A stretch of 64,000 nt of DNA from Armatimonadota bacterium (GTDB lineage Bacteria; Armatimonadota; Fimbriimonadia; Fimbriimonadales; Fimbriimonadaceae), in assembly GCA_020161505.1 (NCBI GenBank), contig JAIUNY010000001.1, positions 124,001 to 188,000 of the forward strand, in the 5' to 3' direction. The notes under the pieces were generated by a model. It ran no database searches and was not told the origin of the DNA. It was given only the letters and a program-made list of their open reading frames with translations. Shown here piece by piece: positions 54,268-61,777 of this stretch. Position 1 is the first letter of the stretch; every line of letters begins with the position of its first letter. The position numbers and the translations under genes were made by a program.

Positions 54268-55365
54268 GTGGAACGAACAGAGAGACCAATTCGCGTCGGA
54301 ATTCTTACCGCCGGCGGTGACTGCGCCGGACTCAATGCAGTCATCGCCGCAGCCGTCAAGTACGGCACGACTCTCGGCTACGAGTTCATTGGGTTCAGAA
54401 GGGGGTACGAAGGGGTGCTCTCTCCCACCGATACGTTGGAGCTGACTCCGGACACCGTCCGCGGAATCAGCCATCTCGGCGGCACAATCCTACATTCCAC
54501 CAACCATGGTCGGTTCGGCGCCAAAAAAGGGGAAGGCGAAGTGGCACGGATCCCCGACGAAGTTCTTCAGGAAGCCAAGTCAAATCTGGAAAGCCTGGGC
54601 ATTGATTGGCTCATTGTCATCGGAGGGGATGGAAGCCTGAGCGGGGCCCTCCAGCTTTCGGAAATCGGCGTGAACGTCGTAGGCGTTCCGAAGACGATTG
54701 ACAACGATCTTGCCGCGACGGATCAAACCTTTGGTTTCAGCACCGCGCTGAGCGTCGCGGTCGATGCGATGGATCGGGTTCACACCACGGCAACGAGCCA
54801 CGACCGCGTGCTGTTCGTGGAAGTGATGGGCCGAAACACGGGCTGGATTGCCCTCAAAGCGGGCTTGGCCGGGGGAGCGTCGGCGATTCTCGTGCCGGAG
54901 TTCCCGTTCCACATCGAAGATCTGGTTGAATTTTTGCGGGAGCGCAAGCACCAGCCGACAACGTCCGCCATCGTGATGGTGGCAGAAGGGGCCATTGTTG
55001 AAGGCGGTCGGGTCTCTGACGGGGTGATCGCCGGTGGCGAGACGCATTACGGGGGCGTCTCGAACCAGCTTGTGCGGATGATCGAAGCCATGGCTCCCGG
55101 CGAATTTGAAATGCGCGCCACGATCTTGGGGCACATGCAGCGGGGAGGCACCCCGAATGCTCGAGATCGCAACTTGGCTCGAGCTTACGGAGTGGCTGCG
55201 ATCGATGCAATTTTGGAAAACCAAGCTCGAACCATGGTGAGTTTGCGAGACAACGATATCCTGCTGGTGCCTCTGGACGAAGCCGTGAGCAAGTTGAAGA
55301 CGGTCGGCCCAGATACCCTGGAATACCGCACCGCGCGCAAACTCGGAGTGTTTATCCACGCCTAA
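54268..55365 (+). CDS. pfkA: 6-phosphofructokinase
   Basis: A 365-aa glycolytic kinase. It starts with GTG 54268 (RPIRVGILTAGGDCAGLNAV). The nucleotide site is IGGDGSLSGALQLSE, with Gly at the position that distinguishes ATP-PFK from PPi-PFK, but the substrate loop reads VPKTIDNDLAATD, with Lys where E. coli PFK has Gly. That G/K pair marks the mixed (group III) PFKs. Other motifs are FVEVMGRNTGWIA and ATILGHMQRGGTPNARDR. ATP use is likely but not certain. Confidence 0.94.
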   Translation: MERTERPIRVGILTAGGDCAGLNAVIAAAVKYGTTLGYEFIGFRRGYEGVLSPTDTLELTPDTVRGISHLGGTILHSTNHGRFGAKKGEGEVARIPDEVLQEAKSNLESLGIDWLIVIGGDGSLSGALQLSEIGVNVVGVPKTIDNDLAATDQTFGFSTALSVAVDAMDRVHTTATSHDRVLFVEVMGRNTGWIALKAGLAGGASAILVPEFPFHIEDLVEFLRERKHQPTTSAIVMVAEGAIVEGGRVSDGVIAGGETHYGGVSNQLVRMIEAMAPGEFEMRATILGHMQRGGTPNARDRNLARAYGVAAIDAILENQARTMVSLRDNDILLVPLDEAVSKLKTVGPDTLEYRTARKLGVFIHA

Positions 55366-55425
55366 GCCAGGATTCTTGTACGGAACGGTTCTGCCACCCG
55401 GAAACGGGATCTGTTGAAAAGAGTG

Positions 55426-55431
55426 TATAAT
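55426..55431 (+). promoter_or_regulatory. Putative -10 box of the RRM gene
   Basis: TATAAT, overlapping an ATG (55430) that opens a longer reading frame. If this is the -10, transcription begins near 55438 and that ATG cannot be the start; translation would begin at TTG 55568 after a leader of about 130 bases. Confidence 0.5.
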
Positions 55432-55536
55432 GAGTACGCAAGTTTTCCGCTCTCCTGAATTAGCCGAGATTCCGCTCCGAAAGACAGCGCCCGAACCCCA
55501 GCTCACGAAGAAAGATATCCGAAAACGCGCACGACT

Positions 55537-55550
55537 GGCGGCATGCCGCC
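55537..55550 (+). promoter_or_regulatory. Palindrome in the RRM gene leader
   Basis: GGCGGCATGCCGCC is a perfect 14-bp palindrome directly before GGAG (55553-55556) and the TTG start (55568). As RNA it could form a short hairpin or dimerise at the ribosome-binding site, a plausible control site for an RNA-binding protein gene. Confidence 0.4.
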
Positions 55551-55567
55551 TTGGAGCAATTAAGAAA

Positions 55568-56020
55568 TTGGCTACGAAATCTCTCTACGTGGGAAATCTG
55601 TCTTACTCGACGAGTGAGCAGGGTTTGTTGGACGCATTCAGCGCTTTTGGCGCTTCTAAGGCCCGAGTGGTCGAAGGTCGCGGCTTCGGATTCATTGATG
55701 TTGAAGAAGAGCACATGGACGCCGCAATCGAGGCGATGAACGGTAAGGAAATCGACGGTCGCAAGGTTGTCGTGAACGAGGCTCGTCCTCGTCCTGAGCG
55801 CCCGAGCTACGGCGGTGGCGGCGGCGGTGGCGGAAGCTACGGCGGCGGCGGTGGTCGCAGCGGTGGCGGCGGCTACGGCGGTGGCGGCGGTGGTTACGGC
55901 GGCGGTGGCGGCGGTGGCGGCGGCGGTGGCTACGGCGGCGGTCGAAGCGGCGGCGGTGGTGGCGGTCGCGGTGGCCGTGATCGCGGCGGTCGCGGTGGCG
56001 GCGGCGGCGATCGCTGGTAA
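55568..56020 (+). CDS. Glycine-rich RNA-binding protein with one RRM domain
   Basis: 150 aa from TTG. The RRM runs from residue ~4 to 80: RNP2 is SLYVGNLSY and RNP1 is GRGFGFIDV, followed by AIEAMNGKEIDGRKVVVNEA. The tail (about 70 residues) is nearly all Gly with Tyr, Arg and Ser, like cyanobacterial Rbp proteins, which respond to cold. A longer frame starts at ATG 55430, but that ATG overlaps a TATAAT box and the extra 46 residues are not part of the family. GGAG at 55553 supports TTG 55568. Downstream is a strong terminator. Confidence 0.85.
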   Translation: MATKSLYVGNLSYSTSEQGLLDAFSAFGASKARVVEGRGFGFIDVEEEHMDAAIEAMNGKEIDGRKVVVNEARPRPERPSYGGGGGGGGSYGGGGGRSGGGGYGGGGGGYGGGGGGGGGGGYGGGRSGGGGGGRGGRDRGGRGGGGGDRW

Positions 56021-56049
56021 TCCCAGCCTCGCAATCCTCATCGATTCAA

Positions 56050-56083
56050 CGAGAGCGCGAATTTCGCGCTCTCGTTTTTGTTT
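56050..56083 (+). terminator. Intrinsic terminator of the RRM gene
   Basis: A perfect 11-bp stem CGAGAGCGCGA/TCGCGCTCTCG (56050-56060 with 56064-56074), three-base loop, followed by TTTTTGTTT. Confidence 0.95.
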
Positions 56084-56155
56084 CTCGGGACAAACATGCG
56101 ACGCGCTTGGATGGGTTCTTCCTCCACGAGCCACCAAGCGAATGCCCGAGCCGAC

Positions 56156-56830
56156 TTACTTTCCGCGCAGCCCCCGAAGCGGGCCGCTGGACTTGAGATC
56201 TGCCTCAAGCTCGGACCAGGGAACTTTCACGAAGTAATCACCCTCGGCGTAGCTCCCCATCTCGTAGGGGGCAAAGAGCCAGGTAATCCCGGCAGGTGTG
56301 ATGACGAAGTTGTCAACCTGTTTCGGCTCCAGTTCATTGATCGACCCTTCGGTGACCCACATCGCCCGAAGGACGATCAGCTTCGGCATCACGGCTTGAT
56401 CCGCGATCTCCTTGGCCCGCTTCGGGTCTTTGAGCAAATCAGCAAACACGAGTCGCTTGGCCTTTCCATTCACAAGACCATAGTTCAGCCCCACATGGTC
56501 ACGGTTGGGGTGAGCTCCGCCGAAATCATAGTAAGCCGTGCCGATGAGCGAGATGAGATCGTCGCGCTCGATGCTTCGGGTCACAAACCAATCGACCATT
56601 CCCGTGCGCATTTCCGGCAGATCAAGATCAGCGAAGTCTTTTCGGAATTGGGCGAGTCGGGTAAGCGCGGTGAGCTTGGTGTCAACCGTGGCCAGTTCCT
56701 TGACAGGGGAGCCCCGATACACCGGAGTGGTGGCCTTGAGCTCGTGGCCCTTACCGACCTTGTACTGAGTGACCTCACTCTCTGGCTTCTGGGCGATGGC
56801 AAAACTTGCGGCAAGAAGGGAGCTCAACAT
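56156..56830 (-). CDS. Secreted DUF3298/RsiV-like domain protein
   Basis: 224 aa with a short signal (MLSSLLAASFAIAQ). The C-terminal domain has LIGTAYYDFGGAHPNRDHVG, LVFADLLKD and the ending FAPYEMGSYAEGDYFVKVPW, the signature order of DUF3298, found in RsiV anti-sigma factors and periplasmic proteins. There is no transmembrane or sigma-binding part, so it is not a full anti-sigma factor. It diverges from the next gene across a region with repeated TGGGACA boxes. Confidence 0.78.
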   Translation of the reverse strand: MLSSLLAASFAIAQKPESEVTQYKVGKGHELKATTPVYRGSPVKELATVDTKLTALTRLAQFRKDFADLDLPEMRTGMVDWFVTRSIERDDLISLIGTAYYDFGGAHPNRDHVGLNYGLVNGKAKRLVFADLLKDPKRAKEIADQAVMPKLIVLRAMWVTEGSINELEPKQVDNFVITPAGITWLFAPYEMGSYAEGDYFVKVPWSELEADLKSSGPLRGLRGK

Positions 56831-56897
56831 ACAACGAGTCTACCGACCTACTGGCCCAAAATCCACCAGAAGACGCCTCGCTGGCAAAAGGAGGGGT

Positions 56898-56979
56898 TGT
56901 CCCATTCAAGAAGAAACCCATCCCATAGTTGGGACAGGTATCAGTTTCACAAAGGCACTAAATTGGGACAGTGTCCCAA
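56898..56979. promoter_or_regulatory. Cluster of TGGGACA/TGTCCCA boxes
   Basis: Four boxes in 82 bases: TGTCCCA at 56898-56904, TTGGGACA at 56929-56936, and an 8-1-8 perfect palindrome TTGGGACAGTGTCCCAA at 56963-56979. They lie between the divergent starts at 56830 and 56995 and most likely bind one dimeric regulator controlling both genes. Confidence 0.7.
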
Positions 56980-56994
56980 GTCAGAATCTGCTTC

Positions 56995-57570
56995 ATGGCT
57001 CTCTTTGCCTCTCTCATTCTCGCTTCCACTCTCGCTTCAACATCGACGTTGCCGACCTACGCACTGACTGACGGCGAGACGTGGAGCTTCCGAGTCAAGG
57101 CCAAAGCCGATATCCAGCCCTACTCCTACAGCGGCCTGTTGACGATCAAGTTCGATCAAAAGCCGGACTCCAAGTGGATCATGTCGATCAATCACAAGGA
57201 GGAAATGGAGATGAACGGCGAAAAAGGACCGGGGAACCAGACCTTGGCCGTCTGGGAAGTGACACCCGACCTCAAGCCGACGGGGAGCGGTCAGGGGGCC
57301 AACGTCTTTGGCGAGCAACTGATGGGGAGTCTGTTCTTGCCGAGCCAGGCCGAAGAGCGCGCGCCTCTTTTCGGCATGAACCCTCTGTTCGTCACCAAGG
57401 TTGAAGAGGAGAAGGAGCGCCTGAAGGTGACCAGTAGCATCAAGGATACTTCTGGAGATCACACGGTGGAGCGCTGGCTAGATGCCAAAACCCGAAAGCT
57501 TCTCCAGATCAGGTGCGTCTCGAGCTCGGCGATTGGGAAGATCACGTACGAACTTCTCCCGGTCAAGTAG
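56995..57570 (+). CDS. Hypothetical secreted protein
   Basis: 191 aa with a signal peptide (MALFASLILASTLASTSTLP). The mature part is a single beta-rich domain, with no family I recognise: DGETWSFRVKAKADIQPYSY, LAVWEVTPDLKPTGSGQGA and a C-terminal HTVERWLDAKTRKLLQIRC. An upstream GTG at 56971 lies inside an operator-like palindrome, so ATG 56995 is preferred. Probably a periplasmic or outer-surface protein co-regulated with the divergent DUF3298 gene. Confidence 0.65.
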   Translation: MALFASLILASTLASTSTLPTYALTDGETWSFRVKAKADIQPYSYSGLLTIKFDQKPDSKWIMSINHKEEMEMNGEKGPGNQTLAVWEVTPDLKPTGSGQGANVFGEQLMGSLFLPSQAEERAPLFGMNPLFVTKVEEEKERLKVTSSIKDTSGDHTVERWLDAKTRKLLQIRCVSSSAIGKITYELLPVK

Positions 57571-57705
57571 ACGATTCGCGATGGATTCGTGAAGGGGAGA
57601 GCACACGGCACGCCTGTTGGGTCGGGCTCAACTAAGGGGAGGATCCGTCGTCTTTCGTGCGATCAGCAGGAGCAAATCAGAAAGAAACCGGGTGCGGAGG
57701 GGGAA

Positions 57706-57782
<77 letters not shown>

Positions 57783-57903
57783 GCGAGACGTTATTATACC
57801 AACCGTTTTGGCGGGGATGGGTCCGGGGCGGAGGATTTCGCGTGACCTTAAGGCCGGATTGCACGTCCGTTTACTGGGGGAAGTTGGAATCGACGGCGAT
57901 GAA

Positions 57904-57933
57904 TAGACAAAGCCCCGGCGCGACCGCTATACT
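57904..57933 (+). promoter_or_regulatory. Putative promoter of the PQQ-like/dprA/nagA genes
   Basis: TAGACA (57904-57909) and TATACT (57928-57933) are separated by 18 bases, 41 bases before the ATG of the PQQ-like protein. A GAAGG Shine-Dalgarno follows before ATG 57975. Confidence 0.5.
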
Positions 57934-57974
57934 GCGGATGCGCTCCGACCGTGTGAGCGAATGAAGGACGACAT

Positions 57975-59639
57975 ATGACGCGTATGATTTCCCGAGTGGC
58001 CGCGTTCTCTGGATTGCTGGCGGCGATCGCGCCTGCGAGTGCGGAGATTACTGGCCCGATCCCCTTGGCTTGGCGATGGACTGAACAAACGGCCGCCGCA
58101 CCTGCTGGTCAGCCGCAGGTCAACGATGACTCCATCACGATTGCCGTAGGCGGGCGAATCTACAATCTTGATCGGGTGACGGGCAACCTGAACTGGCGTT
58201 ATCCTGCGGGAGAATCGATTTCTGGTTCTTTCCGCACCGGTGCCGTTCGCAGTGGCAATATGGTGATTGCGGCCGGCGACGATAAGTCGGTCTATTCGGT
58301 GGACGCCTCAAATGGTCAGCTTTTGTGGCAGCACCTGAGCGATGATCCGATCACCTCAAACGCGGTCGTTGCCGGAGACTATGTCGTCTATGTGACGTCG
58401 AACCAAAAGCTTCACGCTCTGTTCCTCAGCGATGGCAAGCCAGCGTGGCAAACCCCGCTCACGGTCGCGGAAGCCATCCATCCGCACATCGAGGCTTACG
58501 AGAACACGGTTATTTACTCGACACCCCGGGGCACACTCACGGCGGTCGACACCACGACTCAACGGAATCGCTGGAGCCAAAAATTCAGCCAGCTCAGCCC
58601 GCGCGGTGGGTTCACCGTTGCGGCTGACCGAGTCTATGTCAACTCCTTCAATTTCGTCATTGCCCTGCGCGCGAATTCCGGCAGTCTGATCTGGCAGAAT
58701 AATGCCGGTTCCCAACTGGATATTCGCCCGGCAGCCTCCTCCGATACGATTGCTGCCGTCACTCAGAACGGCGGACTGGTCGCCTACAATTCATCCGGAC
58801 GAGCGATTTTCGGTAAGCCGCTTCAGGTTGGATTCCCGATTGCCCCTCCGACCTTTGTCGGCAAGTACGTTTGCGTGGCGACGGCGAACGGCGCGATCAA
58901 CATGGTTGACGTCCAAGCCGCGTCCATTATCTGGTCGTACGTCATTCCTCCAATCACCCGAGCCTCCAACAGCGGCGGCTCCTCGGCACCGGCCGGTGGC
59001 CCTCCGGGTCTCGGTGGAGCGGCAGGTGGGCCCGGCGGTAGCGGCGCTCCTGGTGGTTTCGGAGCTCCGGGTGGATTCGGCGCACCGGGCGGACAAGGCG
59101 CCGGTGGCGGTCAGGGCACTACTCCGACAAATCAGCCAACGTTCTCGCTGGCCAGCGGCCAGCCCGTTGCAGTGGGTAACTCCCTGTACGTGCTGACCCG
59201 AGAAGGCAGCCTGCTCGCCTTCGACAAGGATCTTGGCATCGACCTGACGCCCCCGGACATCTCGATGGTCTGGCCGCGTCCCGGTGAAGAGACCGCAGGT
59301 CGAGCCCCAGCGGAAATGGTATTCAAGCTCGAAGACCTCGGGATCGGTATCCGCACGGAGTCGGTGAAGGTCACGATCAACGGCAAGGAGTACATCCACA
59401 AGCTCAGCAACGACGGATTTGTCAGCGTGCTGATCATCACGGGTGGAGCCAATCCGGCGATCAACAATGGTCGCGCTTTGGTGAAGGTGACGGCAACCGA
59501 CTGGCTGGGCAACAGCAAGACGGCAGAGTTCAACCTTTCCATCGACAACAGCCTTCCTCCGATGGGCAGCCCACCGCGCACGAACACCGGTGGTGCCGGT
59601 GGCACGGGTGGCGGAGCCGGTTCGGGCGCGATTGGCTAA
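57975..59639 (+). CDS. Secreted PQQ/BamB-like beta-propeller protein with Gly/Pro-rich insert
   Basis: 554 aa. Signal peptide MTRMISRVAAFSGLLAAIAP. Residues ~45-325 are PQQ/BamB-type propeller repeats (VGGRIYNLDRVTGNLNWRYP, DDKSVYSVDASNGQLLWQHL, ALRANSGSLIWQNN). A flexible Gly/Ala/Pro insert (GGFGAPGGFGAPGGQGAG) at about 335-380 interrupts the propeller, and one more repeat (LYVLTREGSLLAFDKDLG) follows. The C-terminus is Ig-like (VKVTINGKEYIHKLSNDG). No enzyme site is evident. It is eight bases upstream of dprA. Confidence 0.8.
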   Translation: MTRMISRVAAFSGLLAAIAPASAEITGPIPLAWRWTEQTAAAPAGQPQVNDDSITIAVGGRIYNLDRVTGNLNWRYPAGESISGSFRTGAVRSGNMVIAAGDDKSVYSVDASNGQLLWQHLSDDPITSNAVVAGDYVVYVTSNQKLHALFLSDGKPAWQTPLTVAEAIHPHIEAYENTVIYSTPRGTLTAVDTTTQRNRWSQKFSQLSPRGGFTVAADRVYVNSFNFVIALRANSGSLIWQNNAGSQLDIRPAASSDTIAAVTQNGGLVAYNSSGRAIFGKPLQVGFPIAPPTFVGKYVCVATANGAINMVDVQAASIIWSYVIPPITRASNSGGSSAPAGGPPGLGGAAGGPGGSGAPGGFGAPGGFGAPGGQGAGGGQGTTPTNQPTFSLASGQPVAVGNSLYVLTREGSLLAFDKDLGIDLTPPDISMVWPRPGEETAGRAPAEMVFKLEDLGIGIRTESVKVTINGKEYIHKLSNDGFVSVLIITGGANPAINNGRALVKVTATDWLGNSKTAEFNLSIDNSLPPMGSPPRTNTGGAGGTGGGAGSGAIG

Positions 59640-59647
59640 AGAATCCG

Positions 59648-60688
59648 ATGCCCCATCCGCCCCGATTCTGGCAAGCCTTTCTTGCCGCTGATTTGGGTCG
59701 AGAAAAGTCCCGAGAGTTCTTCGAGAACCTCGGGGCTTTTCCTGACCTGACCACGGCTTTGCTTTCCTGGCCAAAGCTCACCAGCGATGCGCGCAAGCGG
59801 ATCGAAAAAATGGATCAGAAGCAGCTGCAGCGTTTGGTCGATATGGGGGTCTGGGTGCTGGAGCGCGATCAGTTTCCGGAGACCCTGGACGATGTTCCTT
59901 CTCCGCCCTATGCGCTCTTTGCCTGGGGTTTTCCAGATTGGCTCAGCCGCCGGAAGGTCGCCATTGTCGGCACCCGCCGAGCCAGCCCCTACGGAAAAGC
60001 GGCGGCACAAAAGTTTGCCGAATCACTCTCCCGTGCGGGAGTTTGCGTTGTCAGCGGTGGGGCTCTGGGGATTGATGGGAGTGCTCATACAGGCGCCATC
60101 GAGGGGGGATCTCCAACGGTTGCCGTGCTGGGGACGGGGGTGGATCAGGTTTACCCATCGGCCAATGCCGGACTCTTCGATACGCTTCGTCGGAAAGGCT
60201 GCCTGGTAAGTCAGTTTGCATGCGGCATGCCCTCACTCCCGGAAAACTTTGTGAAGCGAAACCAGATCATCGCCTCGCTGGCGGAAGCCATCATCGTGAT
60301 CGAGGCTCCGGAAAAGTCGGGGGCACTCACCACGGCGACGGCGGCGGCTGATCTCAATCGTCCCGTGTTTGTGGTGCCCGGCCCAATCACCAAGTTCGGA
60401 TTTGCCGGATCTCACCGACTGATTCGCGAAGGTGCGACACTGGTCGACCATCCGGACCATGTGCTGGAAGAGCTCGGCATCGACCCCAGCGACATCACGC
60501 CCCCAGAGAGCGCGCTCACTACGTTCCAGAAGCAAATTCTTTCCGTGCTCGGCGCAGAACCTCTGAGGATGGAGGCGATCTGTGAGCTCACGGACCTGAT
60601 GATTGTGGACGTGATGGCGGAACTCACCGTTCTCGAAATGGAAGGCCTTGTGATCCGTGCGGGAAGCGGATACGCTTTGAAACCATGA
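59648..60688 (+). CDS. dprA: DNA processing protein DprA
   Basis: 346 aa. DprA loads RecA on incoming single-stranded DNA in natural transformation. The Rossmann core has VAIVGTRRASPYGKAAA, VVSGGALGIDGSAHTGAI, PENFVKRNQIIASLAEAIIV, SGALTTATAAADLNRPVFVV and GSHRLIREGATLV. An N-terminal helical region and a C-terminal winged helix (QKQILSVLGAEPLRMEAICE) flank it. The nagA start overlaps its stop (ATGA). Confidence 0.95.
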   Translation: MPHPPRFWQAFLAADLGREKSREFFENLGAFPDLTTALLSWPKLTSDARKRIEKMDQKQLQRLVDMGVWVLERDQFPETLDDVPSPPYALFAWGFPDWLSRRKVAIVGTRRASPYGKAAAQKFAESLSRAGVCVVSGGALGIDGSAHTGAIEGGSPTVAVLGTGVDQVYPSANAGLFDTLRRKGCLVSQFACGMPSLPENFVKRNQIIASLAEAIIVIEAPEKSGALTTATAAADLNRPVFVVPGPITKFGFAGSHRLIREGATLVDHPDHVLEELGIDPSDITPPESALTTFQKQILSVLGAEPLRMEAICELTDLMIVDVMAELTVLEMEGLVIRAGSGYALKP

Positions 60689-61725
60689 GCACGCGCATCC
60701 ACGCCGAGGGATTTGGGCCGGAGGGTTGGGCCGCCTATGAGTTCGACGTCCAACCGAACTCTGTCGAGGTTGTGCGCACGGTGGAGAAAGCCGACGGGTA
60801 TCTGATCCCCGGATTTGTAGACGTCCATATCCACGGGGCCTTCGGGATCGACTTCATGTCCGCCCCTACCCGCGATATCGAGCGCTGGGCGGAGAAGATG
60901 GCGGAGGAAGGCTACGCGGCCTTTTTCCCAACCACCGTCACCGCCAGTCTCAGGGATGTCGAATCGGCGCTCGAACGGCTTCCGGAGAATCACCCGATGA
61001 TTCCTGGCTTTCACTTGGAAGGGCCGTTCATCAGCCACATCTTTCCTGGTGCCCAGCCACCGCAGTTCATCTTAGATGCGCCGGACGGTGCCTGGAATAC
61101 AGTTCTCAGTGACCCGCGGCTCCGTCTGATCACCCTCGCGCCTGAGAACCCTGGCATCCTCCCGACCATATCCGATCTCAGGGCGCGTGGCGTGGTCGTC
61201 AGCGCGGGCCATACGAACGCCACTTACGGCGAGATATCCTCGGCGGTTGGGCGAGGGCTCAGCCATGCCACCCACACCTACAACGCCATGCGGGGGCTTC
61301 ACCATCGAGAAGCGGGCACGCTTGGTGCGGTTCTGAACCACGATGAGATCACGGCGGAGTTGATCTACGACCGGCTCCATGTGAGCAAGCCCGCCGCCGA
61401 GGTGCTCCTGCGGGCCAAGCCTCAAGACAAGGTGATCGGCATCAGCGACTGCACCCAGGCCAAAGGAATGCCGCCGGGAACCACTTGCAAAATGTGGGAT
61501 CACGAAGTCGTGGTGGGGCAGGGCGATGTCCGGCTCGCGGCGAATGGAGCTCTTGCCGGCAGTGCCGCGACGCTCCTCGATGTCTTCCGAAACCTCGCAG
61601 AGGACTTCGGGCCGGAAGTCGCGACGAGACTTTGTTCAATCAATCCACGATCTGAGTTCAAACTGGGAGAAGCCAGGCGATGGGTTTATCTTGACCAAAA
61701 CTTACACATAAGAAATCTCATATAG
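60685..61725 (+). CDS. nagA: N-acetylglucosamine-6-phosphate deacetylase
   Basis: 346 aa, slightly short for the family (about 380). Metal-dependent amidohydrolase making GlcN-6-P and acetate. Motifs: PGFVDVHIHGAFGIDFM (HxH), PGFHLEGPFIS (metal Glu), VSAGHTNATY, SHATHTYNAMRGLHHREAG and GISDCTQAKGMPPG, with the catalytic Asp in the last. It is coupled to dprA by a four-base overlap, but functionally it fits the GH20/ABC/kinase genes 20 kb away. nagB is not in the window. Confidence 0.93.
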   Translation: MSTRIHAEGFGPEGWAAYEFDVQPNSVEVVRTVEKADGYLIPGFVDVHIHGAFGIDFMSAPTRDIERWAEKMAEEGYAAFFPTTVTASLRDVESALERLPENHPMIPGFHLEGPFISHIFPGAQPPQFILDAPDGAWNTVLSDPRLRLITLAPENPGILPTISDLRARGVVVSAGHTNATYGEISSAVGRGLSHATHTYNAMRGLHHREAGTLGAVLNHDEITAELIYDRLHVSKPAAEVLLRAKPQDKVIGISDCTQAKGMPPGTTCKMWDHEVVVGQGDVRLAANGALAGSAATLLDVFRNLAEDFGPEVATRLCSINPRSEFKLGEARRWVYLDQNLHIRNLI

Positions 61726-61777
61726 GGTGTACGCTCACCGAGCGAGCTAGGCGGGAATCCGTCCAGACCCGCGCCTC

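Noticed and set aside
55430-55567. N-terminal extension of the RRM protein from ATG 55430
   Set aside because: The ATG overlaps a TATAAT box, and family members begin a few residues before RNP2; kept only as an alternative.
61726-61777. c-di-AMP (ydaO) riboswitch before kimA
   Set aside because: Only 52 bases lie between nagA and kimA, and the conserved riboswitch core is not seen.
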